Part shown: piece by piece, positions 26,079 to 33,774 of the stretch
Numbering within the stretch: the stretch's first letter is position 1
How the letters are laid out: every line of letters starts with the position of its first letter
Assembly: GCF_019704555.1 (NCBI RefSeq)
Contig: NZ_AP024745.1
Coordinates: 5,836,501 to 5,900,500, forward strand
Reading direction: 5' to 3'
DNA: 64,000 nt
Origin: Actinoplanes sp. L3-i22
Lineage (GTDB): Bacteria > Actinomycetota > Actinomycetes > Mycobacteriales > Micromonosporaceae
Notes under the pieces: generated by a model
The model's input: only the letters and a program-made list of their open reading frames with translations
Told to the model about the DNA's origin: nothing
Database searches by the model: none
Position numbers and translations under genes: made by a program

Positions 26079-27127
26079 CGGGGCCGATCCGGGTGCTGAT
26101 CGTGGACGACTCGGCGGTCGTCCGGCAGGTCCTCGCCGCCCGCCTGCGGGAGAACCCCGGCATCGACGTGGCCGGCGCCGTCGCCGACCCGATCTTCGCC
26201 ATGGAACACATGAACAAGTCCTGGCCGGACGTGGTCGTCCTGGACCTGGAGATGCCCCGGATGGACGGCCTCACCTTCCTCAAGAAAATCATGGAGGTAC
26301 GGCCGACGCCGGTGGTGATCTGCTCCACGCTGACCCAGCGCGGCGCCGAGAAGTCGATGGAGGCCCTGTCGGCCGGCGCGGTCGCGGTGATCGAGAAGCC
26401 GCAGAGCGGGCTGAAGAAGTTCATGGAGACCGACAGCGGCGACATCGTGGCCGCCGTCCGGGCCGCGGCCGCCGCCGGTCAGCGCCGCCGCACGCCCGCG
26501 ACCCGGGCCGCTCCGGTGCTGGCGACGCCGTCCCAGCCCCGGCCCCGCTCGCAGGCCACCCCCGCCGAGCGCCTGATCGCGATCGGCACCTCGACCGGCG
26601 GCACCCAGGCCCTGGAGGTGGTGCTGACCGCGCTCGCCCCGGGCGGCCCCGGCGTGGTCGTGGTCCAGCACATGCCGGAGAAGTTCACCGCCGCGTTCGC
26701 CGCCCGCCTCGACACCATGTGCCGGGTCCGGGTCAAGGAGGCACGCGACGGCGACCCGGTGCTGCCCGGGCACGTGCTGATCGCCCCCGGCGGCCGGCAC
26801 CTGGAGGTGCAGCGGTTGGACACCCGCTTCCGGGTCCGGGTCTTCGACGGCCCCCCGGTGAACCGGCACCGGCCGTCGGTCGACGTGATGTTCCGCTCGG
26901 TGGCGAAGGTGGCCGGCGCGGACGCGGTCGGCGTGATCATGACCGGGATGGGCGACGACGGCGCCCGCGGACTGCTCGAGATGCACAAGGCCGGCGCCTA
27001 CACCGTGGCGCAGGACGAGGCGACCTGCGTGGTCCACGGGATGCCCCGGGAGGCCGTCGCGCTCGGGGCCGTGGACCGCGAGACGCCACTCTCCTCGATC
27101 GCGGAGGTGATCCACCAGCATGGCTAA
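26075..27127 (+). CDS. cheB: protein-glutamate methylesterase CheB
   Basis: A 350-residue CheB. The receiver domain has [14 protein letters not shown] and phosphoacceptor Asp57 ([12 protein letters not shown]); an Ala/Pro/Arg-rich linker follows; the esterase domain shows the catalytic Ser in [13 protein letters not shown], the His in [14 protein letters not shown] and the Asp in [13 protein letters not shown]. It removes methyl groups from receptors when phosphorylated by CheA. Start GTG 26075 overlaps cheD; the end overlaps the next gene by 8 nt. Confidence 0.96.
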   Translation: MTGPIRVLIVDDSAVVRQVLAARLRENPGIDVAGAVADPIFAMEHMNKSWPDVVVLDLEMPRMDGLTFLKKIMEVRPTPVVICSTLTQRGAEKSMEALSAGAVAVIEKPQSGLKKFMETDSGDIVAAVRAAAAAGQRRRTPATRAAPVLATPSQPRPRSQATPAERLIAIGTSTGGTQALEVVLTALAPGGPGVVVVQHMPEKFTAAFAARLDTMCRVRVKEARDGDPVLPGHVLIAPGGRHLEVQRLDTRFRVRVFDGPPVNRHRPSVDVMFRSVAKVAGADAVGVIMTGMGDDGARGLLEMHKAGAYTVAQDEATCVVHGMPREAVALGAVDRETPLSSIAEVIHQHG

Positions 27128-28154
27128 CGTTGTGATCGCGGCGGTCGCGCTGGCCGTCGGGGTCGGTGTCGGCTACGCGTTGCGCAGCCGGCAGGACCCC
27201 GCTCGGCCGACCGGCGCCCTACTGCCACCGGACGGTCAGGCCCAGGACCTGACCCGCTTCGCCGGTGCGATGACCCCGGTCTGGTCGGCGCAGATCGATT
27301 CATCGCGTACCCAGATGGAAACCGCCGTCGGGCAACTCACCGAGACCTTCGCCGGCATCGTGGAGAACCTCGACACGGTGCTCACCTCGTCCAGCGGCGT
27401 GCTCGACGACGGCCAGGGCGGCGTCTTCGCCCGCAGCCGCGAGCGCCTCGGCGAGGTGGTCGGCACCCTGGACAGCGCGCTCACCGGCAAACGCGAGGCC
27501 CTCGCCGAGCTGCACGACCTGCTCAGCCTCAACGAGGAGCTGCGCCAGATGTCCGGGGAGGTCACCCGGATCGCGTCGCAGACCAACCTGCTCGCCCTCA
27601 ACGCCGCCATCGAGGCACAGCGCATCGGCGAGGCCGGCGCCGCGTTCGGCGTGGTCGCCTCGGAGGTCCGCCAGCTCGCCGACCGCTCGCAGAACACCAG
27701 CGTGCGGATGGTCGAGAAGGTCGACAAGGTGGCCCAGGCGATCTCCGGCGTGCTGGTCACCCAGGAGGCCAGCGCCGAGCACGAGGGCACCGCGGTCGCC
27801 CACGCGCACGGCGAGGTGCAGGCCGTCCTGGACGATCTGATGGGCATGCTGTCGAAGATGCGCGAGTCGTCGCAGGGTCTGGAGCAGGCCGCCGTCGGCA
27901 TCCGCGGGGAGATCAGCGAGTCACTGGTCAACCTGCAGTTCCAGGACCGGGTCAACCAGATGCTGGAGCACCTGCGGGACAACATCGGCCGGTTCCCGGA
28001 CGTCGCGCAGGCGGCCGCCACCGGTACCGCGCCGCTGGACGCGCAGGTCCTGCTCGACGAGCTCGCCGCGCGCTACACGATGGCCGAGGAGCACCAGGCG
28101 CACCAGTCCGGCTCGGCCACCAAGGTGAACGAATCCGAGATCACGTTCTTCTGA
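27120..28154 (+). CDS. MCP-like signalling protein with one N-terminal membrane helix
   Basis: A 344-residue protein with a single N-terminal helix ([18 protein letters not shown]) and no periplasmic sensor. The middle contains a receptor-type signalling tip ([21 protein letters not shown] ... [14 protein letters not shown]), and the rest is coiled coil. The C-terminal end, NESEITFF, resembles short acidic-aromatic tails found on other cytoplasmic receptor-like proteins and may be a docking motif; that is inference. It lies inside the che operon, so it probably signals through the same CheA from the inner face of the membrane. Confidence 0.9.
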   Translation: MANVVIAAVALAVGVGVGYALRSRQDPARPTGALLPPDGQAQDLTRFAGAMTPVWSAQIDSSRTQMETAVGQLTETFAGIVENLDTVLTSSSGVLDDGQGGVFARSRERLGEVVGTLDSALTGKREALAELHDLLSLNEELRQMSGEVTRIASQTNLLALNAAIEAQRIGEAGAAFGVVASEVRQLADRSQNTSVRMVEKVDKVAQAISGVLVTQEASAEHEGTAVAHAHGEVQAVLDDLMGMLSKMRESSQGLEQAAVGIRGEISESLVNLQFQDRVNQMLEHLRDNIGRFPDVAQAAATGTAPLDAQVLLDELAARYTMAEEHQAHQSGSATKVNESEITFF

Positions 28155-28165
28155 GGGGGACGACC

Positions 28166-28534
28166 ATGGCCAAGACGATTCTCATCGTGGACGACTCCGC
28201 GTCGGTGCGGCAGGTCGTCAGCATCGCCCTGAAAGGCGCCGGCTACGAGGTGATCACCGCCAACGACGGCAAGGACGCGCTCAGCAAGATGACCGGCGTA
28301 CGCATCCACCTGATCATCTCGGACGTGAACATGCCGAACATGGACGGGATCACGTTCGTGGCCGAGGCGAAGAAGCTGCCCGCCTACAAGTTCACGCCGA
28401 TCATCATGCTCACCACCGAGTCCCAGGACGACAAGAAGAAGCAGGCCCAGGCGGCCGGCGCGAAGGCCTGGGTGACCAAGCCGTTCCAGCCCGACCAGAT
28501 GCTCAGCGCGGTGTCGAAACTGGTCGCGCCGTGA
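28166..28534 (+). CDS. cheY: CheY-like response regulator
   Basis: A 122-residue single receiver domain. Acidic pocket LIVDDSASVRQ, phosphoacceptor Asp53 (ISDVNMPNMDG), the switch Thr in MLTTES and Lys in WVTKPF are present. It should carry the CheA signal to the flagellar motor. ATG 28166 has GAGGGGG 7-8 nt upstream, the only strong ribosome binding site within the operon. Its stop overlaps the STAS gene. Confidence 0.94.
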   Translation: MAKTILIVDDSASVRQVVSIALKGAGYEVITANDGKDALSKMTGVRIHLIISDVNMPNMDGITFVAEAKKLPAYKFTPIIMLTTESQDDKKKQAQAAGAKAWVTKPFQPDQMLSAVSKLVAP

Positions 28535-28800
28535 GCGACCCGGCGCTGCGGCGGTTCGCCTTCGACGACGAGCTGACCATCGTCACCGCCGCCGAGCACC
28601 GCGAGCGTCTGCTGGCCGCACTGGGCGACGGCATCGGCGTACGTCTCGATCTGTCCGGAATTTCTGATCTTGACACTGCCGGGTTGCAGGTTCTGCTTCT
28701 GGCGCGCAACGAGGGCGCCCGCCTCGGCCTGCCGGTGGAGTTCACCGAGCCCAGCCCCGCGGTGGCCGCGGTCCTGGAGCTGACCAGCCTGGAGTTGTGA
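28531..28800 (+). CDS. STAS domain protein
   Basis: An 89-residue anti-sigma-factor-antagonist-like domain. The strand-turn-helix signature RLDLSGISDLDTAGLQVLLLA is intact; the usual phosphoacceptor Ser is Thr (DTAG). STAS proteins appear in some actinobacterial and spirochaete che operons as possible output or anchoring subunits; its target here is unknown. GTG 28531 overlaps cheY and its TGA overlaps the cheA ATG (TGATG). Confidence 0.9.
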   Translation: MSDPALRRFAFDDELTIVTAAEHRERLLAALGDGIGVRLDLSGISDLDTAGLQVLLLARNEGARLGLPVEFTEPSPAVAAVLELTSLEL

Positions 28801-30971
28801 TGAGTCTCGACGACAGCATGCGCGAAGCGCTCGACATGTTCGTGACCGAGGCCCGCGACCTCGTGCAGCAGCTCGAGGAGGGCATCCTCGAGATGGAGGG
28901 CCAGCCGCCCGGCGGCGACGCGGTCAACGCGATCTTCCGCGCGGCGCACACCGTCAAGGGCTCGGCCGGCCTGTTCGGGCTCTCCGACCTGGTGTCGTTC
29001 ACGCACGTGGTGGAGACCGTGCTCGGCTCGGTCCGGGAGGGGCAGCTCCCGGTGACCGCCGGGCTGGTCAGCGCGCTGCTGCCGTGCGTCGACCAGATCT
29101 CGTCGCTGATCGAGGGGATCGCCGAGGGCCGGCTCGAACCGGACGCCGCCCAGGCCGCGTCCGGCGCCCGGCTGCTCGACGGCCTCGCCCCGTTCCTGGA
29201 GGGTGGCCCGGCCGTCGCGGCCCCGGCCACCGCCGCCGAGACCGTCGCGACCGAGACCGCGTGGCACCTCGACCTGCGCTTCGGGCCGGACTGCCTGCGC
29301 AACGGCATGGACCCGCTGTCGTTCCTGCGCTACCTGTCGTCGCTCGGCGAGGTCACCGGCGTCACGACCGATACCGATCGGCTGCCCGAGGCCGCCGCGA
29401 TGGACCCGGAGACCTGCTACCTCGGCTTCACCGTCGACCTGGTCAGCGCCGCGCCGAAGGGCGAGATCGAGGCGGTCTTCGACTTCGTGCGCGAGGACAG
29501 CGACCTGCGGATCACCCCGGCCGAGAGCAGCCTGGACGCGTACGTCGCGGCGATCCGGGCGATGCCGGAGAACGACCGGATCGGCGACGTGCTGGTCACC
29601 AGCGGCGCGGTCACCGAGCAGGAGATGGCCGAGGCGCTGCGGGTGCAGCAGGAACGCGCGGTCCGGGAGAAGACCCAGCCGGTCCCGATCGGCGAGATCC
29701 TGATCGAGCAGGGCATCGTGCCGCGGGCCATCGTCGACGCCGCCCTGTCCAAGCAGCGCCGCACCACCGAGACCCGCTCGTCGCAGGACACCCGCACCAT
29801 CCGGGTCGACGCCGGCCGGCTCGACAAGCTCATCGACCTGGTCGGCGAGCTGGTCATCGCGCAGTCCAGCACCGGCGTCACCGGCGGCGGGGTGAGCGAG
29901 GCGCAGAGCGAGGTGATGCGCCTGGTCGACGAGGTCCGGCACAGCGCGCTGTCGCTGCGGATGGTCCCGATCGGCACCACCCTGCGGCGCTTCGAACGGG
30001 TGGTCCGGGACGTCTGCATGGAGCTCGGCAAGGAGGTGTCCCTGGTGATCACGGGAGGGGACACCGAGATGGACAAGGCGCTCGTGGAACGGATCAGCGA
30101 CCCGCTGCTGCACCTCGTACGCAATAGTCTTGATCATGGTATTGAGCAGGCGGCGGAACGCCGCCGGCACGGCAAGTCGGCGCACGGGACCCTGCGCCTG
30201 AACGCCTACCACGACGCCGGCAACATCGTGATCGAGGTGACCGACGACGGCCGGGGACTGGACCGGGACCGGATCCTGGCCAAGGCGGTGGAACGGGAAC
30301 TGATCGCGCCGGACACCGTGCTGCCCGACACCGACGTCTACAACCTGATCTTCGAGCCGGGGTTCTCGACCGCCGCGACCGTCTCCAACCTGTCCGGCCG
30401 CGGCGTCGGGATGGACGTGGTCAAACGCAACGTCGGCGCGCTGCGCGGCAGCATCGAGGTGGAGACCACCCGGGGGATCGGCACCACGATCCGGATCCGG
30501 CTGCCGCTCACCCTGGCGATCATCGACGGGTTCCTGGTCGGCGTCGGGCCGTCGTCGTTCATCGTCCCGCTCGACCGGGTCACCGAATGCGTCGAACTGC
30601 CGCCCGCGCAGCTCGGCCGGGAGTGCATGAACCTGCGCGGCGAGGTGCTGCCGTTCATCCGGCTGCGGCAGCTGTTCCACATCCCCGGCCCGCCCGCGCG
30701 GCGGCAGAGCGTGGTGATCGTGGAGCAGTCCGGGCAACGGACCGGGCTGGTGGTGGACAATCTGCTGGGCGAGCTGCAGACCGTGATCAAGCCGCTCGGG
30801 GTGCTGTTCAGCCGGGTCAAGTGCGTGAGCGGCTCGACGATCCTGGGGAACGGGGAGATCGCGCTGATCCTCGACGTCGGCCCGCTGATCGCCGACCACT
30901 CCGACCGCGAACAGACCCGGCAGGCCGCGGTCACCCGGGAGCCCGGGGCCCTGGCCGCCGTCGGCCAGTAG
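28800..30971 (+). CDS. cheA: chemotaxis histidine kinase CheA with MshEN-like insert
   Basis: A 723-residue CheA. The Hpt domain has the phosphorylated His50 (FRAAHTVKGSAGLFG). A P2-like response-regulator-binding domain follows (WHLDLRFGPDCLRNGMDPL to ~residue 240). Between it and the dimerisation domain lies a GspE-N/MshEN-like block of two repeats (RIGDVLVTSGAVTEQEMAEA and IGEILIEQGIVPRAIVDAAL), a fold that can bind cyclic di-GMP in other proteins. Then come the dimerisation helices (DKLIDLVGELVIAQS), the ATPase (VRNSLDHGIE, DDGRGLDRDRI, GRGVGMDVVK) and a CheW-like C-terminus. Last gene of the operon. Confidence 0.96.
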   Translation: MSLDDSMREALDMFVTEARDLVQQLEEGILEMEGQPPGGDAVNAIFRAAHTVKGSAGLFGLSDLVSFTHVVETVLGSVREGQLPVTAGLVSALLPCVDQISSLIEGIAEGRLEPDAAQAASGARLLDGLAPFLEGGPAVAAPATAAETVATETAWHLDLRFGPDCLRNGMDPLSFLRYLSSLGEVTGVTTDTDRLPEAAAMDPETCYLGFTVDLVSAAPKGEIEAVFDFVREDSDLRITPAESSLDAYVAAIRAMPENDRIGDVLVTSGAVTEQEMAEALRVQQERAVREKTQPVPIGEILIEQGIVPRAIVDAALSKQRRTTETRSSQDTRTIRVDAGRLDKLIDLVGELVIAQSSTGVTGGGVSEAQSEVMRLVDEVRHSALSLRMVPIGTTLRRFERVVRDVCMELGKEVSLVITGGDTEMDKALVERISDPLLHLVRNSLDHGIEQAAERRRHGKSAHGTLRLNAYHDAGNIVIEVTDDGRGLDRDRILAKAVERELIAPDTVLPDTDVYNLIFEPGFSTAATVSNLSGRGVGMDVVKRNVGALRGSIEVETTRGIGTTIRIRLPLTLAIIDGFLVGVGPSSFIVPLDRVTECVELPPAQLGRECMNLRGEVLPFIRLRQLFHIPGPPARRQSVVIVEQSGQRTGLVVDNLLGELQTVIKPLGVLFSRVKCVSGSTILGNGEIALILDVGPLIADHSDREQTRQAAVTREPGALAAVGQ

Positions 30972-30996
30972 GTTCCCCTGGGGACAGATGGGCCTC

Positions 30997-31024
30997 GTCG
31001 ATGTGAACCTGGTGTCACATCGAC
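30997..31024 (+). promoter_or_regulatory. 10-bp inverted repeat between cheA and the Tat hydrolase gene
   Basis: Perfect arms GTCGATGTGA (30997-31006) and TCACATCGAC (31015-31024) with an 8-nt spacer. The core TGTGA-N8-TCACA resembles a CRP/GlxR-type half-site pair with two extra bases. It lies 26 nt after the cheA stop and 15 nt before the next ATG, so it could be an operator or a terminator hairpin; there is no T run. Confidence 0.5.
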
Positions 31025-31039
31025 ATTCCGGAGGCTCAC

Positions 31040-32044
31040 ATGGTCGACAACAGCACCCGCCGCCAGTTCCTGGCCACCACCGGCACGGTCGCGATGGCCG
31101 CCGGGGCCGCCCCGCTCATCGGCGCCGGCCCGGCCGTGGCCGGCGGGGCACGCTTCGGGCGCATCCGAAAGATCGACGCGGGTGTGCTCAACGTGGGATA
31201 TGTCGAGCTCGGCCCGTCGCACGGGGAGCCCGTGGTGCTGATGCACGGGTTCCCGTACGACATCCACAGCTTCGAGGAGGTCGCCCCGCTGCTCGCCGCC
31301 CGCGGGTACCGGGTGATCGTCCCCTACTTCCGCGGGCACGGCGCGACCACGTTCCGCTCCGCGTCCACGCCGCGCGACGTCGACCAGGCCGCGTTCGCGC
31401 TGGACATCATCGCCCTGCTCGACGCCCTCGGGATCCCGCGGGCGGTCCTGGCCGGCTTCGACTGGGGCTCCCGGACCGGGGACATCATCGCGGCGCTCTG
31501 GCCGGAACGGGTCAAGGCCCTGGTCTCGGTCACCGGCTACCTGATCACCAACCTGGCGATGAACCGGACGCCGACCCTGCCGGCCAACGAGAACGCCTGG
31601 TGGTACCAGTACTACTTCGCGACCGACCGGGGCGAGGCCGGCCTGACCGCGTACCGGGCCCAGATGGGTGAGTTCATCTGGAAGTTCAACTCGCCGACCT
31701 GGAAGTACTCGCCGGCGACCTACGACCGGACGTCCGCCGCGTTCTTCAACGACGACTGGGTGGCGATCGTGATCGGCAACTACCGCTGGCGGCAGAGCCT
31801 GCTGCCGGCCGAGCCGGCGTACGCCGCGCTGGAGGCGAAGTTGCAGGCCGCGCCGAAGATCGCGGTCCCGACGATCACCATCGACGGGAAGTACGACCCG
31901 TTCACCCCGGCCGGCGACGGCAGCGCCTACCGCGGCCAGTTCACCGGCAGGTACCAGCACCGGGTCCTCGACGTCGGCCATAACGTCCCGCAGGAGGCCC
32001 CGCACGACTTCGCCCGCGCGGTCATCGACGCCGGTCGCCTCTGA
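31040..32044 (+). CDS. Tat-exported alpha/beta hydrolase (epoxide hydrolase-like)
   Basis: A 334-residue secreted enzyme. The N-terminus has a twin-arginine signal (TRRQFLATTG, hydrophobic core, PAVAGG). HGFPYD (69-74) forms the oxyanion hole, and the nucleophile elbow is GFDWGS with Asp141, as in epoxide hydrolases and haloalkane dehalogenases. The acid is probably in DGKYDPF and the His in DVGHNVPQE. Tyr residues of the lid may polarise an epoxide. GGAGG at 31030-31034 sets the ATG 31040 start. A neighbouring inverted repeat may control it. Confidence 0.9.
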   Translation: MVDNSTRRQFLATTGTVAMAAGAAPLIGAGPAVAGGARFGRIRKIDAGVLNVGYVELGPSHGEPVVLMHGFPYDIHSFEEVAPLLAARGYRVIVPYFRGHGATTFRSASTPRDVDQAAFALDIIALLDALGIPRAVLAGFDWGSRTGDIIAALWPERVKALVSVTGYLITNLAMNRTPTLPANENAWWYQYYFATDRGEAGLTAYRAQMGEFIWKFNSPTWKYSPATYDRTSAAFFNDDWVAIVIGNYRWRQSLLPAEPAYAALEAKLQAAPKIAVPTITIDGKYDPFTPAGDGSAYRGQFTGRYQHRVLDVGHNVPQEAPHDFARAVIDAGRL

Positions 32045-32118
32045 CCGAGTTCTTACCGAACGATGACGTGCTGGCCCGCCACCCGTCCGGCGTGGACCCC
32101 GGCCCGTAACTCCGATCA

Positions 32119-32138
32119 CCGGCCGCCGCAGCGGCCGG
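32119..32138 (+). terminator. GC hairpin after the Tat hydrolase gene
   Basis: Arms CCGGCCGC (32119-32126) and GCGGCCGG (32131-32138) around a CGCA tetraloop, 75 nt after the hydrolase stop and 26 nt before the next GTG. It lacks a T run, so it could alternatively act within the 5' leader of the DUF1996 gene. Confidence 0.4.
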
Positions 32139-32163
32139 CCACATCGGGCATCGAGGAGGAACC

Positions 32164-33570
32164 GTGCGAACTCGATACAGGGGCAACGGAAAACCGGTAC
32201 GGATCGTCGCGGCGGTGGTCGCCCTGGCCGCGGCCGGGGTCCTGACCGTCACGTTCGTCTCCGGCGGCGGCAAGGGCAGCGCGGACGCGGCGACCAGCCT
32301 GACCGACTACGTACCGATCCAGCGGGTGCAGCCGAACGTAGTCAGACCCGCACCGGGCCCGGCTGCGTCCCGCGGCCGGTTCACCGTCGACTGCGGCACC
32401 AACCGCATCGGCAAGTTCAGCCCGGACAACCCGGTCGCCCAGCCGGGCATCAGGAACGGCGCCGAGCACCTGCACGACTTCGTCGGCAACATCGCGATCA
32501 CCGCGACCTCGTCCGACGCCGACCTGGAGGCGTCCGGCACGACCTGCCGCAACGGCGACCGGTCGTCGTACTTCTGGCCGGTCGTCCGGATCGACCACTC
32601 GGTGCGCGACGGCGAAGCGGTCCGTCAGGCACTGGCCGCGACCTCGGGCGCAGTGGTCTGCCCGTCGGTGCGGGACCGGCTGCCCGCCGTCCCGGCCGGC
32701 GCCCGCACCGTCGTCGACCGCAAGCTGGCCGAACTGGATCAGCTGACCGCCGCTGCCGGGCGGCGGCTCCAGGCGAGCCGGGGCGCCGATCCGACGCTCA
32801 ACAACGAGGTGCTGGGACGGTTGCGGGAGCGGCGCGCGGCGGTTCTCGTCACGATCGGGAACGCGATCCGCGGGGGTCACCTGGTCTCCCTGGCCGACTG
32901 CGACGTCAGCTACGACGGCATCCACGCCGGACACACCGCCGCGCCATCACCCGCGCCGAGCACCGCCCCGGCGTCTCCCGCCCCGAGCGGCAGCGCACTG
33001 CCGGAGCCGCAGGGCCGCAACCGGGAGCTGCCCAACAACACCGGCGGCATCGTCCGCCCGTCGAGCGTGCTCATCGAATACCGCGGCAACGCCACCGCGC
33101 AGGTCGTGCCGATGCCGAGGCTCCTGCGCGCGCTGACCGGCGACGCCAAACCGACCAGCCGCGGCCCGGCCAACGCCCGCGCCGCCTGGACCTGCTCCGG
33201 CTTCGGCGACCGGCTCACCGACAAGTATCCGATCTGCCCGGCCGGCCGCCAGGTCCAGCGGGTGCACGACTTCCCCGGCTGCTGGGACGGCAAAAACGTG
33301 GACAGCGCCAACCACCGCAGCCACGTCGCCTTCGCCGACCAGACCACCGGCGCCTGCCCGGCCGGCTTCGTCGCGATTCCCCAGCTGCGCGTCACGATCT
33401 CCTACCGGATCTCCCGCGCGGAACAGCTCCGGGGCCAGTACGCCCTCGACTCGTTCCCGGAGGAGAACCACAACCCGTTCTCCGACCACGACGACTTCGT
33501 CAACGTCAACTCGACCCGCACCATGCAGCGCATCGCCACCTGCCTCAACCAGGGCCGGAACTGCGCCTGA
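32164..33570 (+). CDS. secreted DUF1996 domain protein
   Basis: A 468-residue exported protein. A signal-anchor-like segment (IVAAVVALAAAGVLTVTFVS) is followed by the mature chain. The DUF1996 hallmarks are split in two: an N-terminal block with GIRNGAEHLHDFVGN and GTTCRNGDRSSYFWPVVR, and a C-terminal block with CPAGRQVQRVHDFPGCWDGK, SHVAFAD and CPAGFVAIPQLRVTISYRI. Between them lie a helical insert (~155-245) and a Pro/Ala/Ser linker. The family is abundant in fungi and actinomycetes and of unknown function, perhaps carbohydrate-related. GTG 32164 has GAGGAGGAA 3 nt upstream. Confidence 0.88.
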   Translation: MRTRYRGNGKPVRIVAAVVALAAAGVLTVTFVSGGGKGSADAATSLTDYVPIQRVQPNVVRPAPGPAASRGRFTVDCGTNRIGKFSPDNPVAQPGIRNGAEHLHDFVGNIAITATSSDADLEASGTTCRNGDRSSYFWPVVRIDHSVRDGEAVRQALAATSGAVVCPSVRDRLPAVPAGARTVVDRKLAELDQLTAAAGRRLQASRGADPTLNNEVLGRLRERRAAVLVTIGNAIRGGHLVSLADCDVSYDGIHAGHTAAPSPAPSTAPASPAPSGSALPEPQGRNRELPNNTGGIVRPSSVLIEYRGNATAQVVPMPRLLRALTGDAKPTSRGPANARAAWTCSGFGDRLTDKYPICPAGRQVQRVHDFPGCWDGKNVDSANHRSHVAFADQTTGACPAGFVAIPQLRVTISYRISRAEQLRGQYALDSFPEENHNPFSDHDDFVNVNSTRTMQRIATCLNQGRNCA

Positions 33571-33730
33571 CCCCGGCGGACTCTCAAGATCAAATTCAAG
33601 GGATTCATTGCCTCGGCTGCGGCCAATAACTGATCGTCGCTCCCGCGGGGACCCTTGCGACCCTCGCAGGGCGCTGGCGCGCCCAGAACGCGAGGCCCAC
33701 AAGGGCGACGTCCGCGGGTGGTCGCGGTAG

Positions 33731-33768
33731 AAAAACCCCGGTACGGAGCCGGCCGGCTCCGTACCGGG
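33731..33768 (-). terminator. Intrinsic terminator: 32-bp perfect palindrome plus T run
   Basis: Arms CCCGGTACGGAGCCGG (33737-33752) and CCGGCTCCGTACCGGG (33753-33768) form a perfect 16-bp inverted repeat without spacer. On the minus strand it is followed by a G and TTTTT (complement of 33735-33731). It starts 7 nt after the kinase stop, making a textbook rho-independent terminator. Confidence 0.9.
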
Positions 33769-33774
33769 AGCGAC

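Noticed and set aside
33571..33730. Small RNA gene between the DUF1996 and kinase genes
   Set aside because: There are short inverted repeats (for example GGGCGC/GCGCCC at 33669-33684), but no promoter-terminator pair that would define a transcript.
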